DNA from: Marinoscillum sp. 108
GTDB taxonomy: Bacteria > Bacteroidota > Bacteroidia > Cytophagales > Cyclobacteriaceae
Direction of reading: 5' to 3'
DNA: 64,000 nucleotides
NCBI RefSeq assembly: GCF_902506655.1
Contig: NZ_LR734808.1
Location: 558,001 to 622,000 of the forward strand
The stretch's first letter is position 1, and every line of letters starts with the position of its first letter. Both the position numbers and the translations under genes were made by a program. Below are positions 49,214 to 57,877 of the stretch, in pieces. The notes beneath the pieces were generated by a model that saw nothing but the letters and a program-made list of their open reading frames with translations, made no database searches and was not told the origin of the DNA.

Positions 49214-50656
49214 TTAGAGGTCTTCTTCGTCTAAAGGTACTTCGTACGGAAAGTTGAAGAGGTGGTGGTCTTTGATGGCATCGGATACTTTGTTAGGGAC
49301 AAATTTTTCCCACCCCACTTCACCATTTTCGATCATTCTAAGCACATCATCAGAGATAATATGAAGATTCTCTGTTTTGGCGCCCTGTACATCCTCAATC
49401 TGATCATTGTCTTTGAGATACTGGTAGAGATTTTTCAGGTGAACCTCAGGAGTAAAGTTTTCTGAAGTGACAATTTCCTTGGAGTTGGCATCAATGGCCG
49501 GGTACACGTAGAGTTTCACGTTACTACCAAATAGCCTTCCAAATGACTCGAGGATTCCTCCTTTGAGGTTTTCATAATAGGACTCATCGAAAATCCGCTG
49601 AAGGTTATAGTACCCCAGTACAATGCCTAGCTTCTTGTGTCTTGTGAATTTAGAAAGATAGGAAGCCAGCTTGTAGTGCTCCTGGTAGTTGGAGATGAGT
49701 ACATTCTGACCAAGTGAGCAGAGCAGGTCTACACGGTCCAGAAAATCTGTTTCGTCTACTTCACCTTCCATGGTGAGGTCATTGAGCGTGAGCTCTACCA
49801 ATGGCATGATGTTTTTGATCTCTACATCGCTCTCATTCCTAAAAGCCCGCATGCCTGTGAGCATCATGTCCACATTCACATGCGTTACTGGTCTGAACCG
49901 TCCGCGGAGTACAAAAATGTTTTTCTTATAAAGCACTGCAGATGGCTGGAGTACCTTGCCTTTGGGATCAAACATGGCGGCATGGGTCAGGCCATTTTTC
50001 ACCAGTTTCAGGCTCATCAGCCGATTGTCCACATGATGAAAGTCCGGGCCTTCTATTTTGAACATATCCACTTCAACACGACTGTGGTGGATATTATCAA
50101 TGAGGGAATTAAGAATGTCTTCCGGCTCAGCGTAGTTGTAGCAGGCGTGGATGAGGTTGACGCCCACCATCCCGAGTACCTGCTGTTGCCATAGGGGATC
50201 ATTGTCTTTGAGGATCACATGGATGACACAGTCATTAGGATCAGAATTCGGGTGCTTCTGAAATCGCAGCCCGATCCAGCCATGACCCTCATTGGTTCTT
50301 TTGTAGTTAATCGTTTCTACCGTATTGGCAAATGCAAAAAAATGTGACCTTTTGGCACGCTGGGTCAGACGTTGGGAGAGGAGTGAGTACTCTCTGTTGA
50401 GCATTCGCATGAGTTTGTCCTCACAAACGTAGCGCTCACTCTTTCCATAGATGGCATCACTGAAGGTCATGTCATAGGCCGACATGGTTTTGGCGATGGT
50501 GCCAGATGCTGCTCCGGCTTTGAAGAAGTAATCGGCAACCTCCTGACCGCCACCTATTTCTGCTATGGTACCATATATACGATCATCCAGGTTAAGGGAG
50601 AGTGCTTTTTCTTTTGTCGTCAGTTTCTTGAAGGATTCCATGTCGATACTCGCCAT
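49214..50656 (-). CDS. Conserved protein of unknown function (480 aa)
   Basis: A soluble protein with no signal peptide or membrane segment. Conserved-looking blocks are KEKALSLNLDDRIYGTIAEIGGGQEVADYFFKAG, GGAASGTIAKTMSAYDM-like AGAASGTIAKTMSAYDM, RTNEGHGWIGLRFQ and MLTGMRAF. I recall such a protein as widespread and unannotated in Bacteroidota, and I do not recognise a catalytic motif. The glycine-rich EIGGGQEV segment and AGAASGT might bind a ligand. It is preceded by a terminator, so transcribed alone. The full length and even composition point to a functional gene. Confidence 0.8.
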   Translation of the reverse strand: MASIDMESFKKLTTKEKALSLNLDDRIYGTIAEIGGGQEVADYFFKAGAASGTIAKTMSAYDMTFSDAIYGKSERYVCEDKLMRMLNREYSLLSQRLTQRAKRSHFFAFANTVETINYKRTNEGHGWIGLRFQKHPNSDPNDCVIHVILKDNDPLWQQQVLGMVGVNLIHACYNYAEPEDILNSLIDNIHHSRVEVDMFKIEGPDFHHVDNRLMSLKLVKNGLTHAAMFDPKGKVLQPSAVLYKKNIFVLRGRFRPVTHVNVDMMLTGMRAFRNESDVEIKNIMPLVELTLNDLTMEGEVDETDFLDRVDLLCSLGQNVLISNYQEHYKLASYLSKFTRHKKLGIVLGYYNLQRIFDESYYENLKGGILESFGRLFGSNVKLYVYPAIDANSKEIVTSENFTPEVHLKNLYQYLKDNDQIEDVQGAKTENLHIISDDVLRMIENGEVGWEKFVPNKVSDAIKDHHLFNFPYEVPLDEEDL

Positions 50657-50714
50657 TTTCAGTTAAAATTATGCGATCTGGTAATCAAAGTAAACTTTAA
50701 AGCCAGATAAATAA

Positions 50715-50737
50715 AAAAGCCGGCGAGACCGGCTTTT
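50715..50737 (-). terminator. Rho-independent terminator after the acyl-CoA dehydrogenase gene
   Basis: AAAAGCCGG (50715-50723) and CCGGCTTTT (50729-50737) form a 9-bp stem with a CGAGA loop, followed on the minus strand by a T-rich run (TTTTTTAT). It lies 24 bp after the stop codon of the gene. Confidence 0.88.
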
Positions 50738-50761
50738 GTTTTAAAAATGTGCAACAGAATT

Positions 50762-52570
50762 TTATTTGTAAAGACTGTAAGGAAACTTGTTTTCTGATAT
50801 CATTTTATCAGCGATGGCCCTTCTTAGGTCCCTTGTATTGACGGAATTGATTTTTGTGAATCTTTTCATACCCATCAGTAAAACTTTGAGTTCGTCACCT
50901 TCAGTAAAGCAGGCCACGGCTTCTTCGCCATGATTTCTGATTTTCTGAACAGCATCGTGCATATAGAGTTTGGCCATTTGCTGATACAGCTGACTGCCTT
51001 CATCACCATAGATACCCATGAGTTTTTCGGTTCTCAGTAGGGTAGACTCGGCAGCATAGATTTCAATCAACATATCGGCGATGTGCATGAGCACTTCTTG
51101 CTCGTCGTTGAGGGTAGGGCCAAAAGTTTCAGCTGCTTTTCCGGCCACCATCAGTGCGGCTTTTTTCAGTTTTTTGAGGACATCTTTTTCCTCAGCCAGT
51201 GGGGCACTCATATCCGGAGTCTCAAAAGAAGGCACGGACGTCAGCTCTTTGCCTACGGCCATTGCCGGTCCCAAAAGGTCCAGTTCGCCTTTCATAGCCC
51301 GCTTGAACATCATACCTACCAGGAGCATGCGGTTGATCTCGTTGGTACCTTCATAGATTCTGGTGATTCTGGCGTCTCTATAGGCCCGGGCCATGGGTGC
51401 TTCTTCTGAGAAGCCCATACCTCCATAGATTTGCACCCCTTCATCCACGCAGAAGTCCAATACCTCAGATCCGTGTATTTTGATAATGGCACATTCAATC
51501 GAGAATTGCTCTAAAGCCTTCAGTTTGGCTTTACTTGGGTCCATACCTTCGTTGATCAACGATTCTATGCGATCGTCAATGTTCTGACCTGCTCTGTAAG
51601 CAGCTGATTCTATGGCGTAAGTCTTGGTAGCCATGGTGGCTAGTTTGGCCTTAACAGCCCCAAAGCTGGAGATAGATACTCCAAACTGCTTGCGTTCATT
51701 GGCATAGTTGGTTGCTTGAGAGGCGACCGTTTTGCAGCCATTGATCACTCCGGCACCTAACTTGATTCTACCCACATTCAGCACATTCACGGCGATCTTA
51801 AATCCGTTTTCTCTTTCAGAAAGCATGTTTTCCACCGGCACAGTACAGTCGTTAAAGAACACCTGTCTGGTAGAGGAACCTTTGATGCCCAGCTTACGCT
51901 CCTCATCGTTCATGGTGATGCCGCCAAATTCCTTCTCCACGATAAAGGCGGTTAGATTCTTGTCATCATCGATTTTCGCGAAAACAATAAAGAGGTCTGC
52001 AAAGCCCGCGTTGGAGATCCACATTTTCTGACCATTGATGATGTAGTGTTTTCCGTCATCTGAGAGTTTTGCTTTGGTTTTCCCTGAGTTGGCATCAGAT
52101 CCGGCATCCGGTTCCGTCAGGCAGTAGCAAGCTTTCCATTCACCAGAGGCCAGCTTGGGAAGATACTTTTGCTTTTGCTCTTCTGTGCCATAGTATAGGA
52201 TAGGTAACGTGCCTATACCAGTGTGCGCACCATAGGCTGTAGAAAAAGATCCCGATGCGGCAATGATGTCGGCCATCAACATGCTGGTGTTAAAATTCAT
52301 ACCCAGCCCGCCATACTCTTCGGGCACAGCCACTCCCAATAGTCCAAGCTCGCCGGCTTTTTCCATTAGAGCGGGCATGAGTCCCGGTTCCATGCTGTCT
52401 ATTCGATCTACATTAGGGGTGATTTCCAGGTCTATGAAGTCCTGGGTGGCAGCAGCCATCATTTTTTGCTCTTCTGTGAAATGTTCCGGAATGAATATTT
52501 CGTCTGCTGATGTTTCTCTGATGATGAACTCGCCGCCTTTAATCGCTGATTTTTGTGCTACTGCTTCCAT
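50762..52570 (-). CDS. Acyl-CoA dehydrogenase family protein
   Basis: From the ATG at 52570 the product has 602 residues: an acyl-CoA dehydrogenase core (ACYCLTEPDAGSDANS, WISNAGFADLFIVFAK, QTYGGMGF-like QIYGGMGFSEEAPMARAYRDARITRIYEGTNEI with the catalytic Glu of YEGTNEI) and an extra C-terminal helical domain of about 180 residues, as in very-long-chain or ACAD9-like enzymes common in Bacteroidota. It performs the FAD-dependent first step of beta-oxidation. Longer non-ATG starts (52615) would run into the operator region. Expression is probably controlled through the paired palindromes upstream. Confidence 0.92.
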   Translation of the reverse strand: MEAVAQKSAIKGGEFIIRETSADEIFIPEHFTEEQKMMAAATQDFIDLEITPNVDRIDSMEPGLMPALMEKAGELGLLGVAVPEEYGGLGMNFNTSMLMADIIAASGSFSTAYGAHTGIGTLPILYYGTEEQKQKYLPKLASGEWKACYCLTEPDAGSDANSGKTKAKLSDDGKHYIINGQKMWISNAGFADLFIVFAKIDDDKNLTAFIVEKEFGGITMNDEERKLGIKGSSTRQVFFNDCTVPVENMLSERENGFKIAVNVLNVGRIKLGAGVINGCKTVASQATNYANERKQFGVSISSFGAVKAKLATMATKTYAIESAAYRAGQNIDDRIESLINEGMDPSKAKLKALEQFSIECAIIKIHGSEVLDFCVDEGVQIYGGMGFSEEAPMARAYRDARITRIYEGTNEINRMLLVGMMFKRAMKGELDLLGPAMAVGKELTSVPSFETPDMSAPLAEEKDVLKKLKKAALMVAGKAAETFGPTLNDEQEVLMHIADMLIEIYAAESTLLRTEKLMGIYGDEGSQLYQQMAKLYMHDAVQKIRNHGEEAVACFTEGDELKVLLMGMKRFTKINSVNTRDLRRAIADKMISENKFPYSLYK

Positions 52571-52607
52571 GGTCTTATGAGATGCTTTTATTGATAGAGT
52601 TAATATG

Positions 52608-52659
52608 TTATGCATGCATACTATCTCAAAGATATAAAAAATATGTTATGCATGCATAA
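52608..52659 (-). promoter_or_regulatory. Promoter of acyl-CoA dehydrogenase with two TATGCATGCATA operators
   Basis: The 12-bp palindrome TATGCATGCATA occurs at 52609-52620 and 52647-52658 (the second extended to TTATGCATGCATAA), 38 bp apart, both inside a repeated TATGTTATGCATGCATA. Between them lies TATCTTTG on the minus strand (52627-52634), a perfect TAnnTTTG -7 box. One site thus covers the -20 to -33 region and the other the transcription start, as expected for repression by a TetR- or MarR-type fatty-acid regulator (not encoded here). Confidence 0.75.
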
Positions 52660-52853
52660 TAAATTTCAAAAGAATATTTAAGAACTGAGCTGTCTTGCTA
52701 TGGCCCTTTTTTTGAGAATGAATATCTCTAAAAACATCAAATGAATATAACCCGAGCTTCCTACAATTCATCCATTCTTTTCTACAGTTCGGAAACATTT
52801 AATTTCTGAATCCACTCAAAGCCCTCACTTTCGGGATATCAAAAACGAAAGCG

Positions 52854-55001
52854 ATGAGGCAATATCTAATCACAATCTACCTGGCTATTTTTTCTCAAAC
52901 CATGGTTTTGGCACAGTCCACTGTCAGTGGGGTGGTCTCTGATCAGAAAGGGGAGACCCTGATCGGGGCGAATGTCTATCTCAAGGATACGTATGACGGT
53001 GGCACTACCGATGCAAACGGGCGTTTCAATTTTGACGCTTATGAGACAGGAGCGCAGGTATTGGTGGTTTCCTTTATGGGTTTTGAAAGTGTAGAGCTTC
53101 CATTTTTGCCGGATCAGGAAAATCATTTTGAGATCAAGCTGAAAGAAGCCTTCAATACCATAGATGCGGTCACCATTTCAGCTGGGTCCTTTGAGGCTAG
53201 CGATAAGAAAAAGGTAGTGGTGCTTCAGAGTCTGGATATTGCTACCACTGCCGGTGCTACGGCGGATATCACAGGCGCGCTGAATACATTGCCAGGTACT
53301 CAGACGGTGGGTGAGTCGGGGAGGTTGTTTGTGCGGGGAGGTACGGCCGATGAAACTAAGATCTACGTGGATGGTGTGGAAGCTTCCAATTACTATGGTG
53401 CTTCGGCTAATAATATCCCGACACGGAGCAGGTTTTCTCCTTTCCTTTTCAAAGGGACCTTCTTTAGCACCGGGGGCTATTCTGCGGAATACGGGCAAGC
53501 ACTTTCTTCTGCGCTTATTCTGAATACCCTGGAGGTAGATCCGGTGAGCAAAGTAGACCTTTCAATCATGTCTTTAGGACTGGAGGCGGGTGTTACCAAA
53601 GCGTGGGAGGAGCAGTCGCTGTTTGCCAAAGTAGGCTATATCAACCTCAACCCATATAACCACCTGATTGATCAGCGGGTAGACTGGAAGCAAGGTGTTG
53701 TGGATTGGAATACCAATGTGGCCTATAAAAAGAACCTCTCCAACGGAGGAAGGCTGAAAGCTCTGGCTATGGGCAATACTTCCAGTATGTCATTAGAGCA
53801 AAAGACGATCCTGAATCCTAGCGGAGTGAACGCGATAGGGGTGAATAACAAAAATGGTTTTGTAAGTGCCAATCTGGAGCTGCCAGTTGGAGAGACGGAT
53901 CATGTATATCTGGGGGCTTCTTCCTCATGGAATGAAGATCATCTCATCTATAATCAAACCACCATCGAACGGCCCACATTTAATCAGCACCTGAAAGCCA
54001 AATATGTACATGAGTTTGCCCCTAAAAGCATCCTCAATACTGGAGTAGAGCTTTATTATCAGCATTTTGAAGAAACCATTGCTGACAGTATCTCACTGAA
54101 GTTTGATTACAATCAGGCGCATACCGCCGCATTTGCGGAGTTGGATCAATACATCACACAAAACCTCGTGGTGCGGGTGGGCGGTCGTTTGTCGTATTTG
54201 AGTCTTCTCAAAGAAGCGCGACTGGCTCCGAGGCTTTCCATGGCCTATAAGCTGGATGAATATGCTCAGGTGTCGTTGGCATCAGGCCTTTTCTATCAGG
54301 CCCCCGGATCAGAATATCTGAAACTCACCGATGAGCTGAATCAGCAGCAGGCTGCACATTATATTCTCAACTATCAACGGATCAAGGAAAACAAGGTATT
54401 CAGGGTAGAAACCTATCTGAAGGACTACGATCAGCTGGTCCGCTTCCAAAGCCCATATGACCCCTCAACGTTCAGTAGCGATGGAGACGGGTATGCCTAT
54501 GGCCTGGACGTGTTTTGGAGGGATCGAGGGGGAATTAAGAACATTGATTATTGGGTGTCATATTCCTGGATGAAGAGTGAACGAAAGTACCTCAATTATC
54601 CTGAGAAAACAGCGCCTGGGTTTACCTCAGCTCATAATTTTTCATTCGTCATCAAGCGGTTTTTTCCACTGCTAAAAAGCCAAATGGGAGCCACTTATTC
54701 CCTCACTTCAGGCAGACCTTATGAAAACCCCAACCTTGACGGCTTCAACGAGAGCCGTACAGATGGCTATCATGATCTCAGCTTCAATGTGGCTTATCTG
54801 CCCACGCCCAGAGTCGTGCTGTATGCATCGGCTACCAACTTGCTGGGGAGTGATCAGGTCTTTGGTTTCAACTATGCTTCTCAGCCTGGAGAAAATGGAA
54901 TGTATGCCTCAGAAGCGATACGCCTTCCGGCTAAGCGATTCATCTTCATAGGCTGCTTCATTACTATCGGTGCATTTAACAATCAACTTGAAAACTTATA
55001 A
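52854..55001 (+). CDS. TonB-dependent receptor with N-terminal carboxypeptidase-like domain
   Basis: 715 residues: signal peptide (ends VLAQ), CarboxypepD_reg-like domain (about 22-105; VSGVVSDQKGETLIGANVYLKDTYDGGTTDANGRFNF), plug domain (TLPGTQTVGESGRLFVRGGTADETKIYVDGV) and a beta-barrel to the C-terminus. No TonB box is obvious. The barrel is smaller than in SusC proteins and there is no SusD partner. It is followed closely by DUF2141, a TPR-like gene and a LytS/LytT pair, an arrangement that suggests one operon whose signalling genes may respond to the receptor. Substrate unknown. Confidence 0.9.
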   Translation: MRQYLITIYLAIFSQTMVLAQSTVSGVVSDQKGETLIGANVYLKDTYDGGTTDANGRFNFDAYETGAQVLVVSFMGFESVELPFLPDQENHFEIKLKEAFNTIDAVTISAGSFEASDKKKVVVLQSLDIATTAGATADITGALNTLPGTQTVGESGRLFVRGGTADETKIYVDGVEASNYYGASANNIPTRSRFSPFLFKGTFFSTGGYSAEYGQALSSALILNTLEVDPVSKVDLSIMSLGLEAGVTKAWEEQSLFAKVGYINLNPYNHLIDQRVDWKQGVVDWNTNVAYKKNLSNGGRLKALAMGNTSSMSLEQKTILNPSGVNAIGVNNKNGFVSANLELPVGETDHVYLGASSSWNEDHLIYNQTTIERPTFNQHLKAKYVHEFAPKSILNTGVELYYQHFEETIADSISLKFDYNQAHTAAFAELDQYITQNLVVRVGGRLSYLSLLKEARLAPRLSMAYKLDEYAQVSLASGLFYQAPGSEYLKLTDELNQQQAAHYILNYQRIKENKVFRVETYLKDYDQLVRFQSPYDPSTFSSDGDGYAYGLDVFWRDRGGIKNIDYWVSYSWMKSERKYLNYPEKTAPGFTSAHNFSFVIKRFFPLLKSQMGATYSLTSGRPYENPNLDGFNESRTDGYHDLSFNVAYLPTPRVVLYASATNLLGSDQVFGFNYASQPGENGMYASEAIRLPAKRFIFIGCFITIGAFNNQLENL

Positions 55002-55005
55002 TATC

Positions 55006-55425
55006 ATGAAAACTATCCTTCTATTATTGGCTCTGAGCTATATGTATCCTTCAGTGGGACAGAGCCCTGTGAATTTTACCGTATATGTCAAACAATTTGC
55101 CCATCAGGAAGGCAAGCTTAGAGTCGCGCTGTTTAACAGTGAGGGCAAGTATCTCAAAGAGGCCTGTAGAGAAATGGGAGCTGAAATAGATAACCTGGAG
55201 GTAGTAAGTGTAACCTTTGAAGGGCTTCCCAGTGGAGAATATGCCATTTCCATCTACCACGATGAAAACGGGAATGGCCAGCTAGATGCCAATTTCATGG
55301 GGATCCCAACGGAAGACTATGCCTTTTCGAATAATGCACCCAGTCGCTTTGGTCCTGCCTCTTACAGCGATGCCAGAATAGAAGTTTCTACTAACAATAA
55401 CACTCACACCATTAACTTAAACTAA
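55006..55425 (+). CDS. DUF2141 domain secreted protein
   Basis: From the ATG at 55006 the product has 139 residues with signal peptide MKTILLLLALSYMYPSVGQ. The mature part (VNFTVYVKQFAHQEGKLRVALFNSEGKYLKEA...VTFEGLPSGEYAISIYHDENGNGQLDANFMGIPTEDYAFSNN) is the DUF2141 pattern, a beta-sandwich secreted domain with unknown ligand. DHDENGN-like DENGNGQLD suggests a calcium-type loop. It lies 4 bp after the receptor gene and 1 bp before the next gene. Confidence 0.88.
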   Translation: MKTILLLLALSYMYPSVGQSPVNFTVYVKQFAHQEGKLRVALFNSEGKYLKEACREMGAEIDNLEVVSVTFEGLPSGEYAISIYHDENGNGQLDANFMGIPTEDYAFSNNAPSRFGPASYSDARIEVSTNNNTHTINLN

Positions 55426-55426
55426 G

Positions 55427-56056
55427 ATGAAAACTGTATTAATGATCCTCATGTTGGTAGCCGGAAGTGCTGCCGCACAGTCTAAGTATGAAGCAGCCGT
55501 CCTTAAAGGAAAAGACCTCCTCAAAGCGGCGGATGATCAGGAAGCCTATATGGGCTGTGCCAATTATTTTGAGCGTATTGCTCAAAAGGAAAGTAAGGAA
55601 TGGTTGCCGCTTTATTATCATTCACTTAGTCTCACGCTCTGGGGAACAAGGGAGACCAACCCTGACACTAAGGAAAAAGTGCTGAATGATGCGCTCGCTT
55701 TAGTACAGAAAGCGAAGAAGATTGAAAAGAATTCTGAGCTGGCGGCGCTGGAGGGTTTTGTGCAAATGATGCGTTTGACCGTGGACCCTGCCACCAGGGG
55801 GCAAACTCTTTCGCCTACCATTTATGCGCTCTTTGGTGAAGCCATTGCTTTGGACCCTGAGAATCCACGTGCTGTTTTGCTCATGGGGCAAATGGAATTC
55901 GGAACCGCTCAGTTTTTTGGTAGTGGATTTGAAAAGGCATGTGGGTATATTCAAAGGGCTTACGATATATTTGAGCGAACACCAGATGAACTCACCACAC
56001 TACCCACCTGGGGTAAGGGGATGGCTGAGGCCAGTTTGGCTCACTGCAACCAATGA
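55427..56056 (+). CDS. Hypothetical periplasmic helical (TPR-like) protein
   Basis: 209 residues with a signal peptide ending SAAAQ. The mature part is all-helical with TPR-like pattern (AYMGCANYFERIAQKESKEWLPLYYHSLSLTLWG, ALDPENPRAVLLMGQMEFG, FEKACGYIQRAYDIFE). It is conserved in Bacteroidota near TonB receptors, but I cannot name it. Its stop overlaps the histidine kinase start by four bases (ATGA), so it is part of the receptor-kinase operon. Confidence 0.75.
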   Translation: MKTVLMILMLVAGSAAAQSKYEAAVLKGKDLLKAADDQEAYMGCANYFERIAQKESKEWLPLYYHSLSLTLWGTRETNPDTKEKVLNDALALVQKAKKIEKNSELAALEGFVQMMRLTVDPATRGQTLSPTIYALFGEAIALDPENPRAVLLMGQMEFGTAQFFGSGFEKACGYIQRAYDIFERTPDELTTLPTWGKGMAEASLAHCNQ

Positions 56057-57060
56057 GAATAACCCGAAAAACACTCATCCGCGAATTAAAGGAGATCTTC
56101 ATCATCGCGCTGGTGGGCGCGCTCTTTAATTTTCTCACATCAAGTTTCACGGTATTGAATGTGGCCGTTTCTGTCACCATCTGGGTTTCCCTGAGTAAAG
56201 GCAACGGATATATTGTTGATTATCTGAACACAAAAATCTCCTGGGTAGAAAAGCCAATCACCAGGATCACGGTGGGGATGGTGTGCATGATGGCCTACAC
56301 CATTTTCACTTTTGGGGCAGTGATTGTGTTATTCAAGTGGTGGAATAGCAATTCAGAGCTCCTCGATTTGATCAGAAATATCAGGTTTCAGGACTTTATC
56401 ATCGCCATCCTTATCACTTTGATTATCAGCATGTTTTTTCACGGACGTGCATTTTACATCAACTGGAAAGAAGCATTGTTTAAGGTGGAAAAATTAAAAA
56501 ATGAGAGTTTGAAGTCTCAGTATGAGTCTTTGCGCAATCAGGTGAACCCACATTTTCTTTTTAACTCACTCAATGTACTTAGTGAACTTGTGTATGAGGA
56601 TCAGGGAAAGGCGGTTGAGTTTATTCGCAAGATGTCAGATGTCTATCGGTATGTATTGGAGCATAAGGACCAGGAGATGGTGCCTTTGGATGTGGAACTC
56701 GCCTTCCTGACTAGCTATGGCTTCCTTCAGAAGATCAGATTTGGGGATAATTTTGATCTAAGCATTGAGAAAAATGGAGAGGGGATGGTGCCACCGCTGG
56801 CTTTGCAGATGCTTGTGGAGAATGCGATCAAACACAATGTGGTTTCGTCAGCGAAGCCTTTACGTGTAGAAATTATTATATCGGATGATACAGTGATGGT
56901 CAGAAACAATGTGCAGGAAAAGCTGACTAAGGATTCCACGGGGATCGGTCTGAGCAATCTGAAAGCGCGCTACCAATACTTATCTGACCAGGAGGTGGTG
57001 ATTAGCAATGATCAAAAGACCTTTGAAGTGACCCTCCCTTTATTGAAAATGAAAAGGTGA
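56053..57060 (+). CDS. LytS-type sensor histidine kinase
   Basis: 335 residues with about four N-terminal membrane segments (up to about residue 140), a coiled-coil linker and the His_kinase domain of the LytS family: H167 in QVNPHFLFNSLNVLSELV is the phosphorylated residue, with a degenerate HATPase_c (LALQMLVENAIKHN, GIGLSNLKARYQYLS). It pairs with the LytTR regulator 35 bp downstream. It would sense a membrane or periplasmic signal, perhaps linked to the receptor and TPR gene products of the same operon. Confidence 0.93.
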   Translation: MRITRKTLIRELKEIFIIALVGALFNFLTSSFTVLNVAVSVTIWVSLSKGNGYIVDYLNTKISWVEKPITRITVGMVCMMAYTIFTFGAVIVLFKWWNSNSELLDLIRNIRFQDFIIAILITLIISMFFHGRAFYINWKEALFKVEKLKNESLKSQYESLRNQVNPHFLFNSLNVLSELVYEDQGKAVEFIRKMSDVYRYVLEHKDQEMVPLDVELAFLTSYGFLQKIRFGDNFDLSIEKNGEGMVPPLALQMLVENAIKHNVVSSAKPLRVEIIISDDTVMVRNNVQEKLTKDSTGIGLSNLKARYQYLSDQEVVISNDQKTFEVTLPLLKMKR

Positions 57061-57095
57061 AATGAGCAAATGATTGTTTTTACAACATTGAACAT

Positions 57096-57836
57096 ATGAA
57101 ATACATCATTTTAGAAGACGAAAAACTCGCAGCGGAGCGACTGAAAAAATTAGTGCTGGCCTCCAGGCCTGATTATCAGTGTGTGCTGACCATGGACTCG
57201 GTTGAGTCAGCAGTGATATCATTGCCAGCGCTCAGGGTAGATCTGGTCTTCATGGATATCCAGCTTGCTGATGGCAATTCATTCGACATCTTCGATCAGA
57301 TCAAACTGGATGTGCCCATTATCTTCACAACGGCCTATGATGAGTATGCGCTGAAGGCTTTCAAAGCAAACAGCGTGGATTACTTGCTCAAGCCCATCGA
57401 TCCGGAGGAGTTAGAGAAGGCCATACAAAAATTCGAAAGGCATGCCAACAAAGGAAATGAACAAGTTGATGGCCTTTTGAAATCGTTGCAACCGAAAGGC
57501 AAGGAGCGGTTTGTGGTAAAAGTGGGAGAACACTTAAAGACAGTGGAGACCGTGGATGTTCAATTGATCTATAGTCAGGATAAGGCTACCTATCTGTTTA
57601 CCAAAGAAGGACGCAAATTTTTGGTGGACTATACGCTGGATAAGGTGGAAGATCTTTTAGGCGCAGACCAGTTCTTTCGGATCAGCCGAAAATTTATTGT
57701 TAACCTGAGCTGTATCAAAGACATCATTGCTTTCACCAACTCACGTTTGGAGATTGTGATTGCGGGATTTGAAGAAGAGCAGGTGATTGTGGCCAGAGAG
57801 CGTGTGTCTGAGTTTAAGGCATGGCTGGATCGATAA
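57096..57836 (+). CDS. LytTR-family response regulator
   Basis: 246 residues: an N-terminal receiver (MKYIILEDEKLAAERL, phospho-acceptor D54 in FMDIQLADG, conserved Lys in DYLLKPIDPEE) and a C-terminal LytTR DNA-binding domain (about 140-245; FVVKVGEHLKTVETVDVQLIYSQDKATYLFT, FFRISRKFIVNL). LytTR proteins bind imperfect direct repeats; targets are unknown. A strong bidirectional terminator follows directly. Confidence 0.95.
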   Translation: MKYIILEDEKLAAERLKKLVLASRPDYQCVLTMDSVESAVISLPALRVDLVFMDIQLADGNSFDIFDQIKLDVPIIFTTAYDEYALKAFKANSVDYLLKPIDPEELEKAIQKFERHANKGNEQVDGLLKSLQPKGKERFVVKVGEHLKTVETVDVQLIYSQDKATYLFTKEGRKFLVDYTLDKVEDLLGADQFFRISRKFIVNLSCIKDIIAFTNSRLEIVIAGFEEEQVIVARERVSEFKAWLDR

Positions 57837-57873
57837 AACCCCGCGCCTTTGGCTCTGCCAAAGGCGCGGGGTT
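57837..57873. terminator. Bidirectional terminator between LytTR regulator and TonB receptor genes
   Basis: AACCCCGCGCCTTTGG (57837-57852) and its exact complement (57858-57873) form a 16-bp GC-rich stem around CTCTG, between two convergent genes whose stop codons lie 1 and 5 bp away. Confidence 0.9.
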
Positions 57874-57877
57874 ACTA

